A stretch of DNA of 11,596 nt from CBFDBF01 sp050295355 (GTDB taxonomy: Bacteria > Pseudomonadota > Gammaproteobacteria > Chromatiales > Chromatiaceae). A program made the position numbers and the translations under genes. The notes under the pieces are model-generated. The model ran no database searches and was not told the origin of the DNA. It saw only the letters and a program-made list of their open reading frames with translations. Position 1 is the first letter of the stretch. The number at the start of each line of letters is the position of its first letter. Location: NCBI GenBank assembly GCA_050295355.1, contig JBNKPL010000073.1, positions 1-11,596 on the forward strand, in the 5' to 3' direction. Of this stretch, positions 5,775 to 11,596 are shown piece after piece.

Positions 5775-7076
5775 TCAACGCAGCCAGCTGTTGACCTGCA
5801 GAAGATCCTCGCGGGTCAGGGTGCCCGCCGCCTGCTTCAGCTGCAGGCCGCTCAGAACATAATTGTAACGAGTGGAAGCGTAACTGCTCAGCGTCCGATA
5901 CAGATCGCGCTGCGAGGTCAGCACATCCACCATGGTCCGGGTGCCCACCTCGAAGCCCGCTTCCGTGGCCTCCAGGGCGCTCTGCGCCGAAACCGTGCTC
6001 GCCTTCAGCGCCTCCACCTGGCTGATGCTGGTCAGTACGCCGCGGTAGGCATCACGCACCTGCCGGTCCACCGAACGCCGCTGTCCGTCCAGGACCTCCT
6101 GCGCCGCTTCCAGATCGTACTGCGCCTGACGGGTCCGGGACACGGTGTTGCCGCCCGCAAACAGCGGCAGGCTGAACTCCACTCCTACGCTGGAGACGTC
6201 GGTATCCGCCGAGCCATCCAGGCTGGTGCGGCTGGCGGTGTGGGAACCCACCAGATCCAGGGTCGGCCAGTGGCCCGCCCGCTGGATGGAAACATTGTCC
6301 TTGGCGATCTCCACGTCCTTTTGCGCCGCCTGAATGGAGAGACTGTTCTGCATGGCGCTCTGACTCCAGGCCTCCACATCGGAGGGCGCCGGCCGCGTCA
6401 GCGGGATCTCTTCGGCCAGATGCGCGACGGTATTGACCCGCTCCTTAGTGATCTCGCGCAACGCCTCCCAGGCATCATCCAGCGTCCGCTTAGCGGCGAT
6501 CAGATCCGAACGGGACTGGTCGTAGGCGGCCTGCGCCTCATGCACCGCGGTGATGGCGATCAGGCCCACGTCGAAACGCTGTTTGGCCTGATCCAGTTGC
6601 CGGGCGATGGCCTTGTTCTCCGACTCGGCGAACTTCAGATTGTCCTGGGCCGCCAGGATACCGAAGTAGGCCTGCGCCGTGCGCACCATCAACTCCTGCT
6701 CGGCGGCGGAGTATTCGATCTTGGCCTGCTCCACCACCTCGCCGGCCTGACCGAGGGCGATCCAGCGGTCGATGCGGATGATGGGCTGGCTCAGGCTCAC
6801 GGTGGCGCTGGCGCTGTTGTAGTCGTTGCTGCCCGCAGCCGCGGTATTGCGAACCTTGCGGTGAATCTGGTCGCCCGATGCGGACAGGGAAAGACTGGGC
6901 AGCAGTTGCGCCCGCGCCTGGGGCTTGGCTTCCATGGTGGAATCGCGGGTTGCGCGGGCAGCCCGTAGCTGCGCGTCATTGGACAGAGCCAGCTCGTAAA
7001 CCTGGTGTAAATCCTGTCCATGGGCTGTGCTAATCCCAAAGACCGCCAAAAGAATGGGAAGACAGTAGTTCCTCAT
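5775..7076 (-). CDS. TolC-family outer-membrane channel protein
   Basis: Outer-membrane efflux or type I secretion channel of 433 residues. A signal peptide is visible (residues 1-20, MRNYCLPILLAVFGISTAHG, with cleavage before QDLHQVYELAL). The mature start DLHQVYELALSNDAQLRAARA and two long alpha-helical halves with a repeated arrangement fit two OEP domains that trimerise into a beta-barrel plus periplasmic tunnel. PLFAGGNTVSRTRQAQYDLEAAQ and the C-terminal YNYVLSGLQLKQAAGTLTREDL are typical of the family. It lies 66 bases after an M23-family gene on the same strand with no obvious terminator between. A candidate -10 (TATACT, minus strand, 7109-7114) without a good -35, and a palindrome acaaatttgt (7096-7105), lie upstream. 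No inner-membrane pump or membrane-fusion gene is adjacent, so its partners are probably encoded elsewhere. It could be the general TolC of this organism. Confidence 0.93.
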   Translation of the reverse strand: MRNYCLPILLAVFGISTAHGQDLHQVYELALSNDAQLRAARATRDSTMEAKPQARAQLLPSLSLSASGDQIHRKVRNTAAAGSNDYNSASATVSLSQPIIRIDRWIALGQAGEVVEQAKIEYSAAEQELMVRTAQAYFGILAAQDNLKFAESENKAIARQLDQAKQRFDVGLIAITAVHEAQAAYDQSRSDLIAAKRTLDDAWEALREITKERVNTVAHLAEEIPLTRPAPSDVEAWSQSAMQNSLSIQAAQKDVEIAKDNVSIQRAGHWPTLDLVGSHTASRTSLDGSADTDVSSVGVEFSLPLFAGGNTVSRTRQAQYDLEAAQEVLDGQRRSVDRQVRDAYRGVLTSISQVEALKASTVSAQSALEATEAGFEVGTRTMVDVLTSQRDLYRTLSSYASTRYNYVLSGLQLKQAAGTLTREDLLQVNSWLR

Positions 7077-7142
7077 TTACTTACCCCAACTGCAAACAAA
7101 TTTGTGGAAGTATACCCTAGAACCATCGGTTTTTTCTCACTT

Positions 7143-7979
7143 TTACTCTGTAACAGTTTGTTTCGGCATGGGCGGCACCAGTAAGGACGGATCGATCCGT
7201 TCCCGGCTGATGTTCATCCGCCAGTCCAGGTGCGCCCCTGTTACCCGTCCCGTGGACCCGATCTCGGCAATGATATCACCCTGCTTCACGCGGTCACCCA
7301 CTTTTACCAGGATCTTGCTCAGGTGCAGGAAGGAGGAGGATAAATGATGTCCATGATCCACGATCAGGGTGCCGCCCGAGAAAAACATATCCGGATGGAC
7401 CATGGTCACGATCCCGTCGGCGGGCGCCTTTACGGGCGTTCCCGTGGGCGCCGCGATATCCACCCCGAAGTGGGGACGGCGCGGCTCGCCGTTCAGGATG
7501 CGCTGGCTGCCATAGATGCCGGAAATAACCCCCTGGGCGGGCCAGATCCAGCCGCTAAGAAAATCGGTACGGGCGTCGTCCCGCTTGCGCGCCGCCTTGA
7601 CCAGGGCGTTGTCCGCGCGGATGCGTTTCAGGTCCTCCTCGCTGGGCTCCACCTTGCTCGGCGGCAGGCCGTCGATGCGCTGGATGTCGTACTCCCTTTT
7701 CTCCACCGCCAGCTGCCGTTTTTCCCTCTTTCCGTCCGGATAGGTCACCTCTACCCTGCAGGGTCCCTCGTAATCCCGGCCGAATCCGACCAGAAACAGA
7801 CCCTCTTTCGACACCCGGACCGGGGTGCCGTTGACCGCCACGCGCGCACCCGGCTCGGTGCGGCCGGTCAGCAACGCCCCCTGGACCGCTTTACCTTCGA
7901 ACTCCACGGCGGCCGGCGCGGACCCCAGAGAGAGCAACAATGCCAGGCCGCTCAACCACCGTACTATCCTGCTATTCAT
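7143..7979 (-). CDS. Secreted M23/LytM-family peptidase-like protein
   Basis: Periplasmic protein of 278 residues, probably a cell-wall hydrolase or a regulator of one. A signal peptide is visible (about residues 1-24, hydrophobic GLALLLSLGSAPAA). An N-terminal beta-rich region (about 25-95) is followed by a charged linker (about 100-140). The LytM domain runs from about 145 to 265: HFGVDIAAPTGTPV supplies H170 and D174, SFLHLS supplies H219, and GAHLDW supplies H250 and D252. In canonical M23 enzymes the last motif is HxH, whose second His binds zinc; here it is HLD. The frame extends to TTG 8003 and ATG 7991, but the ATG at 7979 places the signal peptide best; ribosome-binding support is weak for all three. 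It precedes tolC on the same strand and is divergent from the ABC exporter. Confidence 0.9.
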   Translation of the reverse strand: MNSRIVRWLSGLALLLSLGSAPAAVEFEGKAVQGALLTGRTEPGARVAVNGTPVRVSKEGLFLVGFGRDYEGPCRVEVTYPDGKREKRQLAVEKREYDIQRIDGLPPSKVEPSEEDLKRIRADNALVKAARKRDDARTDFLSGWIWPAQGVISGIYGSQRILNGEPRRPHFGVDIAAPTGTPVKAPADGIVTMVHPDMFFSGGTLIVDHGHHLSSSFLHLSKILVKVGDRVKQGDIIAEIGSTGRVTGAHLDWRMNISRERIDPSLLVPPMPKQTVTE

Positions 7980-8041
7980 GTCCACACTCATGTTGACGTA
8001 CAAACTGCAAGTTTATCCCACCATCCCGCCTGCTGAAAAAT

Positions 8042-8074
8042 ATGGAATAATGCGGGATATATTCCCGCTTCCAT
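8042..8074. promoter_or_regulatory. Interrupted palindrome in the divergent M23-ABC gap
   Basis: Two nested arm pairs: atggaa (8042-8047) with ttccat (8069-8074), and gcggga (8052-8057) with tcccgc (8063-8068), around TATAT. A 4-base bulge (taat) occurs on the left side only. It could be an operator in the 104-base divergent region, or an RNA hairpin in the leader of the ABC gene, whose possible TTG start is the next base. Without a U-tract before the gene it is unlikely to be a terminator. Confidence 0.5.
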
Positions 8075-8083
8075 TTGCCCACT

Positions 8084-9916
8084 GTGAACACCCTTATCTC
8101 CCCCACCCCGCAGAGCGACCATCCGCAAAACGTGCGCGCCGAGAACTACAGCTGGCGTGAACTCACCGCCATGGTGCTGCAGCATCGGCGCGAGCTGCTG
8201 TCCGCCAACCTGATCGCCATCCTCGGCGCCATGGTGAGCGTACCCATCCCGCTGCTGATTCCCCTGCTGGTGGACGAGGTATTGCTGGACCAGCCGGGAC
8301 GCTCGGTGGCGTTGATGAACAGCCTCTTCCCAGAGAGCTGGCACGGGCCAGTGCTCTATATCCTGGCGATCCTGTTCCTGACCCTGTTTCTGCGGCTGAT
8401 CTCTCTGATCCTGGGTGTCTTGCAGACGCGCCAGTTCATGGTCATATCGAAGGATGTCACCTTCCGCATCCGCCGCGCCCTGCTGCAGCGGCTGGAGCGG
8501 GTCTCCATGTCGGAGTACGAAACCCTCGGCAGCGGCACCGTGGCCTCGCATCTGGTGACCGACATCGACGCCGTGGACGGCTTTATCGGCGTGGCCACCA
8601 GCAAGTTCCTGGTGGCGATCCTGAGCATCATCGGCACCGCCATGGTCCTGCTGTGGATGAACTGGCAGCTGGCCCTGTTCATCCTGTTCCTGAATCCCGT
8701 GGTCATCTACATCACCACCCTGTTCGGACACAAGGTGAAGGAGCTGAAGCGGCGCGAAAACAGCGCCTACCAGATCTTTCAGGAGACCCTCTCCGAGACC
8801 CTGGACGCCATCCAGCAGATCCGCGCCAGCAACCGCGAGCGCCACTACATCCGCCGCATTATCGGCAAGGCCGGCGATATCCGCCGCCACTCCACCGCCT
8901 TCGCCTGGAAGAGCGACGCGGCGCAACGCCTCTCCTTCACGGTGTTTCTGTTCGGTTTCGACATCTTCCGCGCCGTCAGTATGCTCATGGTGCTGTTCTC
9001 CGACCTTACCATCGGCGAAATGCTGGCGGTGTTCTCTTACCTCTGGTTCATGATGGGGCCAGTGCAGGAGGTGCTCGCCATCCAGTACGCCTACAACGGC
9101 GCGCGGGCGGCCCTGGACCGTATCAACGGGCTGATCAACATCCATCTCGAACCGCGCCACCCCCACAACCAGAACCCCTTCGCAGGCAAGGAGACGGTGG
9201 ATGTGCAACTGCAACGGATCTGTTTCCGCTACGGTGACGGCCCGCTGGTGCTGAACGATATCTCCCTGCACATCCACAAGGGCGAGAAGGTGGCCCTGGT
9301 GGGCGCCAGCGGCGGCGGCAAGACCACCCTGGTGCAGGTGGTGCTGGGCCTCTATCCGCCGGAACGGGGAGAGATCTACTTCGACGGCGTGCCCGTTTCC
9401 GAGATCGGCATGGATGTGGTGCGTGACAACGTGGCCACGGTGCTGCAACACCCCGCCCTGCTCAACGACACGGTGCGCATGAATCTTACCCTCGGACTGG
9501 AAAAGAGCGACGAGGAGCTGTGGCAGGCGCTGAAGATCGCCCAGCTAGATGAAGTGGTGCGGGATCTGGAGCAGGGACTGGATACCCTCATCGGCCGCTA
9601 CGGCATCCGTCTTTCAGGCGGTCAGCGGCAACGGCTGGCGGTGGCGCGCATGGTGCTGACCGACCCCAAGGTGGTAATCCTGGACGAGGCCACCTCCGCC
9701 CTCGACACCACCACCGAGGGCAAACTCCACCAGGCGTTGCAGACGTTCCTCTCCGGGCGCACCACCCTCATCATCGCCCACCGCCTGAGCGCGGTGAAAC
9801 AGGCGGATCGGGCGCTGGTGTTCGAGGACGGCAGGATCGTGGAAGAAGGGCGCCACGAGGAACTGATCAAGAACGAAGGCCTCTATGCCAGCCTCTATGG
9901 ACGGCAAGAATCATGA
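8084..9916 (+). CDS. ABC exporter half-transporter (MsbA-like, fused membrane and ATPase domains)
   Basis: Type I ABC exporter of about 610 residues, expected to work as a homodimer in the inner membrane. The N-terminal transmembrane domain (about 35-330) has hydrophobic segments such as LIAILGAMVSVPIPLLIPLLV and VLYILAILFLTLFLRLISLIL. The ATPase domain has every motif, numbered from the GTG start: Walker A GASGGGKTT (407-415), Q-loop VLQHP, signature LSGGQ (510-514), Walker B VVILDE (530-535) with D-loop SALD, and switch His in IIAHR (H566). It should therefore be active. The start is uncertain: TTG at 8075 and GTG at 8084 are in frame, neither with a Shine-Dalgarno, and the first ATG is at 8171. 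The stop overlaps the next gene's start by four bases (ATGA). Lipid, lipopolysaccharide, drug or peptide substrates are all possible. Confidence 0.92.
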   Translation: MNTLISPTPQSDHPQNVRAENYSWRELTAMVLQHRRELLSANLIAILGAMVSVPIPLLIPLLVDEVLLDQPGRSVALMNSLFPESWHGPVLYILAILFLTLFLRLISLILGVLQTRQFMVISKDVTFRIRRALLQRLERVSMSEYETLGSGTVASHLVTDIDAVDGFIGVATSKFLVAILSIIGTAMVLLWMNWQLALFILFLNPVVIYITTLFGHKVKELKRRENSAYQIFQETLSETLDAIQQIRASNRERHYIRRIIGKAGDIRRHSTAFAWKSDAAQRLSFTVFLFGFDIFRAVSMLMVLFSDLTIGEMLAVFSYLWFMMGPVQEVLAIQYAYNGARAALDRINGLINIHLEPRHPHNQNPFAGKETVDVQLQRICFRYGDGPLVLNDISLHIHKGEKVALVGASGGGKTTLVQVVLGLYPPERGEIYFDGVPVSEIGMDVVRDNVATVLQHPALLNDTVRMNLTLGLEKSDEELWQALKIAQLDEVVRDLEQGLDTLIGRYGIRLSGGQRQRLAVARMVLTDPKVVILDEATSALDTTTEGKLHQALQTFLSGRTTLIIAHRLSAVKQADRALVFEDGRIVEEGRHEELIKNEGLYASLYGRQES

Positions 9917-10356
9917 ACGACAAAAGATCTGACGATTTTCTGACCGCCTTTCGCGGCAGCTTCACCTCCGCCCTGCGCTGGCACCATCTGGATGCGCTGT
10001 GGGATACCCTTCGCTCACAGGCGGATGACGGCTGGTACATCTATGCCATCGGCGAGCCGCCACCCGCGGCGCCTGCACCCATGGATCGGTTGCTGCGTTT
10101 TATTGAAGAGATCGATGCCCTGCTGCGCCAGGAGCACGATGAAGACTACTGTGGCATCGTCTACGCCGACAACCTTTCCGCTCCCGGCTTCATCAAGATC
10201 TACGATCCGAACAACCTGGGCGTCAGTTGCGGCTACAGCGAAAACCCGCCCCTGCCCGGCTGGGTGCTGTGCCGTATTCCGCCCTGTGATCTGTCCGCCG
10301 CCGCGCAACCGGCCAACCGCAGGCGCTGGTGGCAACGCATTCTGCATCTGGGATAA
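9913..10356 (+). CDS. Uncharacterised protein translationally coupled to the ABC exporter
   Basis: I do not recognise this 147-residue protein. It has no signal peptide or membrane helix, so it is probably cytoplasmic. The composition is rich in Trp, Pro and acidic residues in the first two thirds (HHLDALWDTLRSQADDGWYIYA, a Pro/Ala stretch near 49-56, then MDRLLRFIEEIDALLRQEHDEDY, likely helical). A middle block, CGIVYADNLSAPGFIKIYDP, looks like beta strands. The tail is basic and aromatic (NRRRWWQRILHLG, about 135-147). Its ATG overlaps the ABC gene stop (ATGA), which strongly suggests translational coupling and a shared function, perhaps as a cytoplasmic accessory to the exporter. Codon use looks like the neighbouring genes. 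It ends 7 bases from a convergent gene with no visible terminator between. Whether it is a real protein is well supported by the overlap and the full-length frame; its role is unknown. Confidence 0.8.
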   Translation: MNDKRSDDFLTAFRGSFTSALRWHHLDALWDTLRSQADDGWYIYAIGEPPPAAPAPMDRLLRFIEEIDALLRQEHDEDYCGIVYADNLSAPGFIKIYDPNNLGVSCGYSENPPLPGWVLCRIPPCDLSAAAQPANRRRWWQRILHLG

Positions 10357-10363
10357 GGGTCTG

Positions 10364-10735
10364 TCAGCCTCCGTTCGCGGCAATAAAACAGAGTGCGGCT
10401 ATCGTCCAAAAGATGATCCAGCTCAGATGTTTTCCCTTGGTGAAGCCGAATGAGAACAGCCCGCTGACCAGAAAGATCGCGCCAATGGTGTTCAGAACGA
10501 TCTGCTCCAAGTTGCCTGCCCCATTGGATATAGCCAGCAAAATATAGGCGAGCCCAAACCAGGCAACCGTGGTGATGTGCCATGCAAACCGCAAGGTCCG
10601 CTTCGAAAAGAAATCGCTACCGAACAGATGGGGAACCCGGTCACCACGTAACAGCGGAGTGATTAGGTATCGCTCGCCAACCAGAGAGTGAATGGCTCCG
10701 ATCACAATGCACAACAACGCGGCCAGCTTCAGCAT
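10364..10735 (-). CDS. Small integral membrane protein, four predicted helices
   Basis: A 123-residue inner-membrane protein of no recognised function. Hydrophobic stretches lie at about 3-19 (KLAALLCIVIGAIHSLV), 50-70 (FAWHITTVAWFGLAYILLAIS), 78-98 (IVLNTIGAIFLVSGLFSFGF) and 103-120 (HLSWIIFWTIAALCFIAA). The first helix ends in a conserved-looking GERYLITPLLRG, followed by KRTLRFAWH before helix 2. The His residues in helices 1 and 2 are notable but not diagnostic. The start is well supported: GGGAGG lies five bases before the ATG at 10733-10735. It lies 40 bases after the VOC gene on the same strand and is probably co-transcribed with it. It is convergent with the 147-residue gene, only 7 bases apart. 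Confidence 0.75.
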   Translation of the reverse strand: MLKLAALLCIVIGAIHSLVGERYLITPLLRGDRVPHLFGSDFFSKRTLRFAWHITTVAWFGLAYILLAISNGAGNLEQIVLNTIGAIFLVSGLFSFGFTKGKHLSWIIFWTIAALCFIAANGG

Positions 10736-10775
10736 GCCGTCCTCCCCTGTAATTCAGATTTAAGCCTGGATACGA

Positions 10776-11156
10776 TCAAAGATAGTTCGACACTTCAATC
10801 AGATTCCCGTCCGGATCGCGGAAATAAAAAGAGAGAATCGCACCGTGCGCGCCCGTCCGCTTGATCGGCCCTTCGATGATCTCTACCCCCTGCTCTTTCA
10901 CATGCGCCATGGCTTCATCCAGATTGGCATCGGTAATAAAGCACAAATCCCCCGAGCCGGGCGTAGGCTGGTTCGCCTTAGGCTCGAACTCGTTTCCGTA
11001 CACATGGAGATTGATCTTCTGATTCCCGAACGTGAGGGCGAGCCGCCCGTCCCCGAACAGCTCCTTGCGCATACCCATTACCGACTCGTAAAACCCGACG
11101 GTCGTTTCCAGGTCCCGGACCGTCAACACAATATGATCAATAGCGCCAACTTTCAT
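10776..11156 (-). CDS. VOC-superfamily protein (GLOD5-like glyoxalase-fold)
   Basis: Vicinal-oxygen-chelate fold protein of 126 residues, a single-domain pair of beta-alpha-beta-beta-beta modules. Visible landmarks: IDHIVLTVRDLETTVGFYESVMGM at the start (metal-ligand-type H8), INLHVYGNEFEPKA in the middle, and FRDPDGNLIEVSNYL at the end (ligand-type E121). The layout and the segments FGNQKINLHVYG, FEPKANQPTPGS, EGPIKRTGA and FRDPDGNLIEVSNY closely resemble vertebrate GLOD5 and its bacterial relatives, whose substrate is not established. True glyoxalase I activity should not be assumed. AGGAG at 11167-11171 lies 10 bases before this ATG and 7 bases before an in-frame GTG at 11159, so either start may be used. 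It lies 29-32 bases after the flippase-like gene, probably in one transcript. Confidence 0.9.
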   Translation of the reverse strand: MKVGAIDHIVLTVRDLETTVGFYESVMGMRKELFGDGRLALTFGNQKINLHVYGNEFEPKANQPTPGSGDLCFITDANLDEAMAHVKEQGVEIIEGPIKRTGAHGAILSFYFRDPDGNLIEVSNYL

Positions 11157-11188
11157 CACCCAGCCACTCCTGTACCACGGCCCGCCCC

Positions 11189-11596
11189 TTAACGACCCGA
11201 CATACGGCTGCCCGTTCCGGTCGCCGGCTCCTGCTCCACATGGCTTGCCGTGACATAAAAATAGGCCCCAAACAGTCCCCAGCCAAACAGCACCACCTGA
11301 TAGGCGGTGATCACATCCGGCCCAAAATGCCCCTCAATCCCCGCGAACAGTCCAAACAGGTAATAGGCGGCGGCCTGCCCAACGCCGATGCCGCCCGGCG
11401 TCACGGGCAGAACCGTGCTGATCAAGGCCAGCGGCACCGCGAACAGATAGATGGAGAAGGCCAACTCCTGAACCCCGCTTATCCAGGCGAAATACCAGAC
11501 AAAAAGAATAATCAGCAGTTGCGACAGCAGACCGAGGAAAAGGTAATAGATCAGGCCGGCGGGTTGCTGGCGATAGCTGTGCACCGCCTCGTACAG
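11189..11596 (-). CDS. LPG-synthase/flippase-type membrane protein, C-terminal part (cut by window edge)
   Basis: Partial gene: the frame is open to the last base of the window, so only the last 135 or so residues are present and the start lies outside. The visible part begins LYEAVHSYRQQPAGLIYYLF and contains hydrophobic segments at GLLSQLLIILFVWYFAWI, FSIYLFAVPLALISTVLP, AAAYYLFGLFAGI and TAYQVVLFGWGLFGAYFYVT. The signature LPVTPGGIGVGQAAAYYLF matches the P-(V/I)-(T/S)-PGG-(I/L)-G motif of the lysylphosphatidylglycerol-synthase transmembrane domain family (AglD/YbhN/MprF-like), which acts on lipids or lipid-linked sugars in the inner membrane. A short polar tail rich in Thr, Gly and Ser follows. 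A GTG at 11584 could be taken for a start, but homology-like sequence continues upstream of it. The VOC gene follows 29 bases later. Confidence 0.85.
   Translation of the reverse strand: MYEAVHSYRQQPAGLIYYLFLGLLSQLLIILFVWYFAWISGVQELAFSIYLFAVPLALISTVLPVTPGGIGVGQAAAYYLFGLFAGIEGHFGPDVITAYQVVLFGWGLFGAYFYVTASHVEQEPATGTGSRMSGR

Noticed and set aside
5421..6968. Plus-strand open frame of 515 codons crossing aroC, the terminator and tolC
   Set aside because: It spans two clear minus-strand genes and a terminator, and the composition is low-complexity. It is a shadow frame.
7988..9451. Minus-strand open frame of 487 codons opposite the ABC exporter
   Set aside because: The product is rich in His, Gln, Glu and Gly repeats without any domain, while the plus strand has every ABC motif.
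10357..10363. Terminator between the two convergent genes
   Set aside because: Only 7 bases separate the stops, and I see no stem-loop with a U-tract there or just inside either gene end.
11189..11584. Complete gene starting at GTG 11584
   Set aside because: The frame and family-like sequence (LYEAV before the GTG) continue to the window edge, so the gene is truncated rather than starting there.

Overview
The window reads as chromosomal housekeeping and accessory DNA from a gammaproteobacterium. The evidence is the leuC-leuD pair with a divergent LysR-type gene, the aroC-MFS pair (an arrangement I recall from Pseudomonas-like genomes), the TolC and LytM/M23 envelope genes, and GC-rich coding DNA with AT-rich promoter gaps. 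I cannot resolve the genus. Coding density is high: no stretch longer than about 180 bases lacks a gene, and I see no tRNA, rRNA, transposase, phage gene or CRISPR array.

Region 1 (1-3409), leucine biosynthesis. leuD and leuC, the two subunits of isopropylmalate isomerase, lie on the minus strand. A divergent LysR-type regulator lies on the plus strand. The gap between leuC and lysR holds a T-N11-A dyad about 65 bases upstream of the predicted leuC start point, and this dyad overlaps a perfect TATAAT facing lysR. That is the classical layout for a LysR regulator that activates its neighbour and represses itself. Three copies of a palindromic repeat built from CACAGAG units on a 9-base period sit after leuD, between leuC and leuD, and between lysR and the next gene. 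A separate GC-rich hairpin lies in the lysR leader.

Region 2 (3410-5752), minus strand: aroC (chorismate synthase) followed by an MFS transporter of the HcaT/LacY-like type. A strong hairpin terminator (5728-5752) separates them from the upstream genes.

Region 3 (5775-7979), minus strand: a periplasmic M23/LytM-family protein followed by a TolC-family outer-membrane protein. Both are exported envelope proteins.

Region 4 (8042-10356), plus strand, divergent from region 3: an MsbA-type ABC exporter half-transporter whose stop overlaps the start of a 147-residue protein of unknown function. A 33-base interrupted palindrome abuts the exporter start.

Region 5 (10364-11596), minus strand, converging on region 4: the C-terminal end of an LPG-synthase/flippase-type membrane protein cut by the window edge, a GLOD5-like VOC-family protein, and a small four-helix membrane protein, all closely spaced.

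Nothing here amounts to a recognisable new defence or mobile system. The most unusual signals are the CACAGAG palindrome family inside and around the leu genes, the uncharacterised protein coupled to the ABC exporter, and the His-to-Asp change in the M23 active-site motif.
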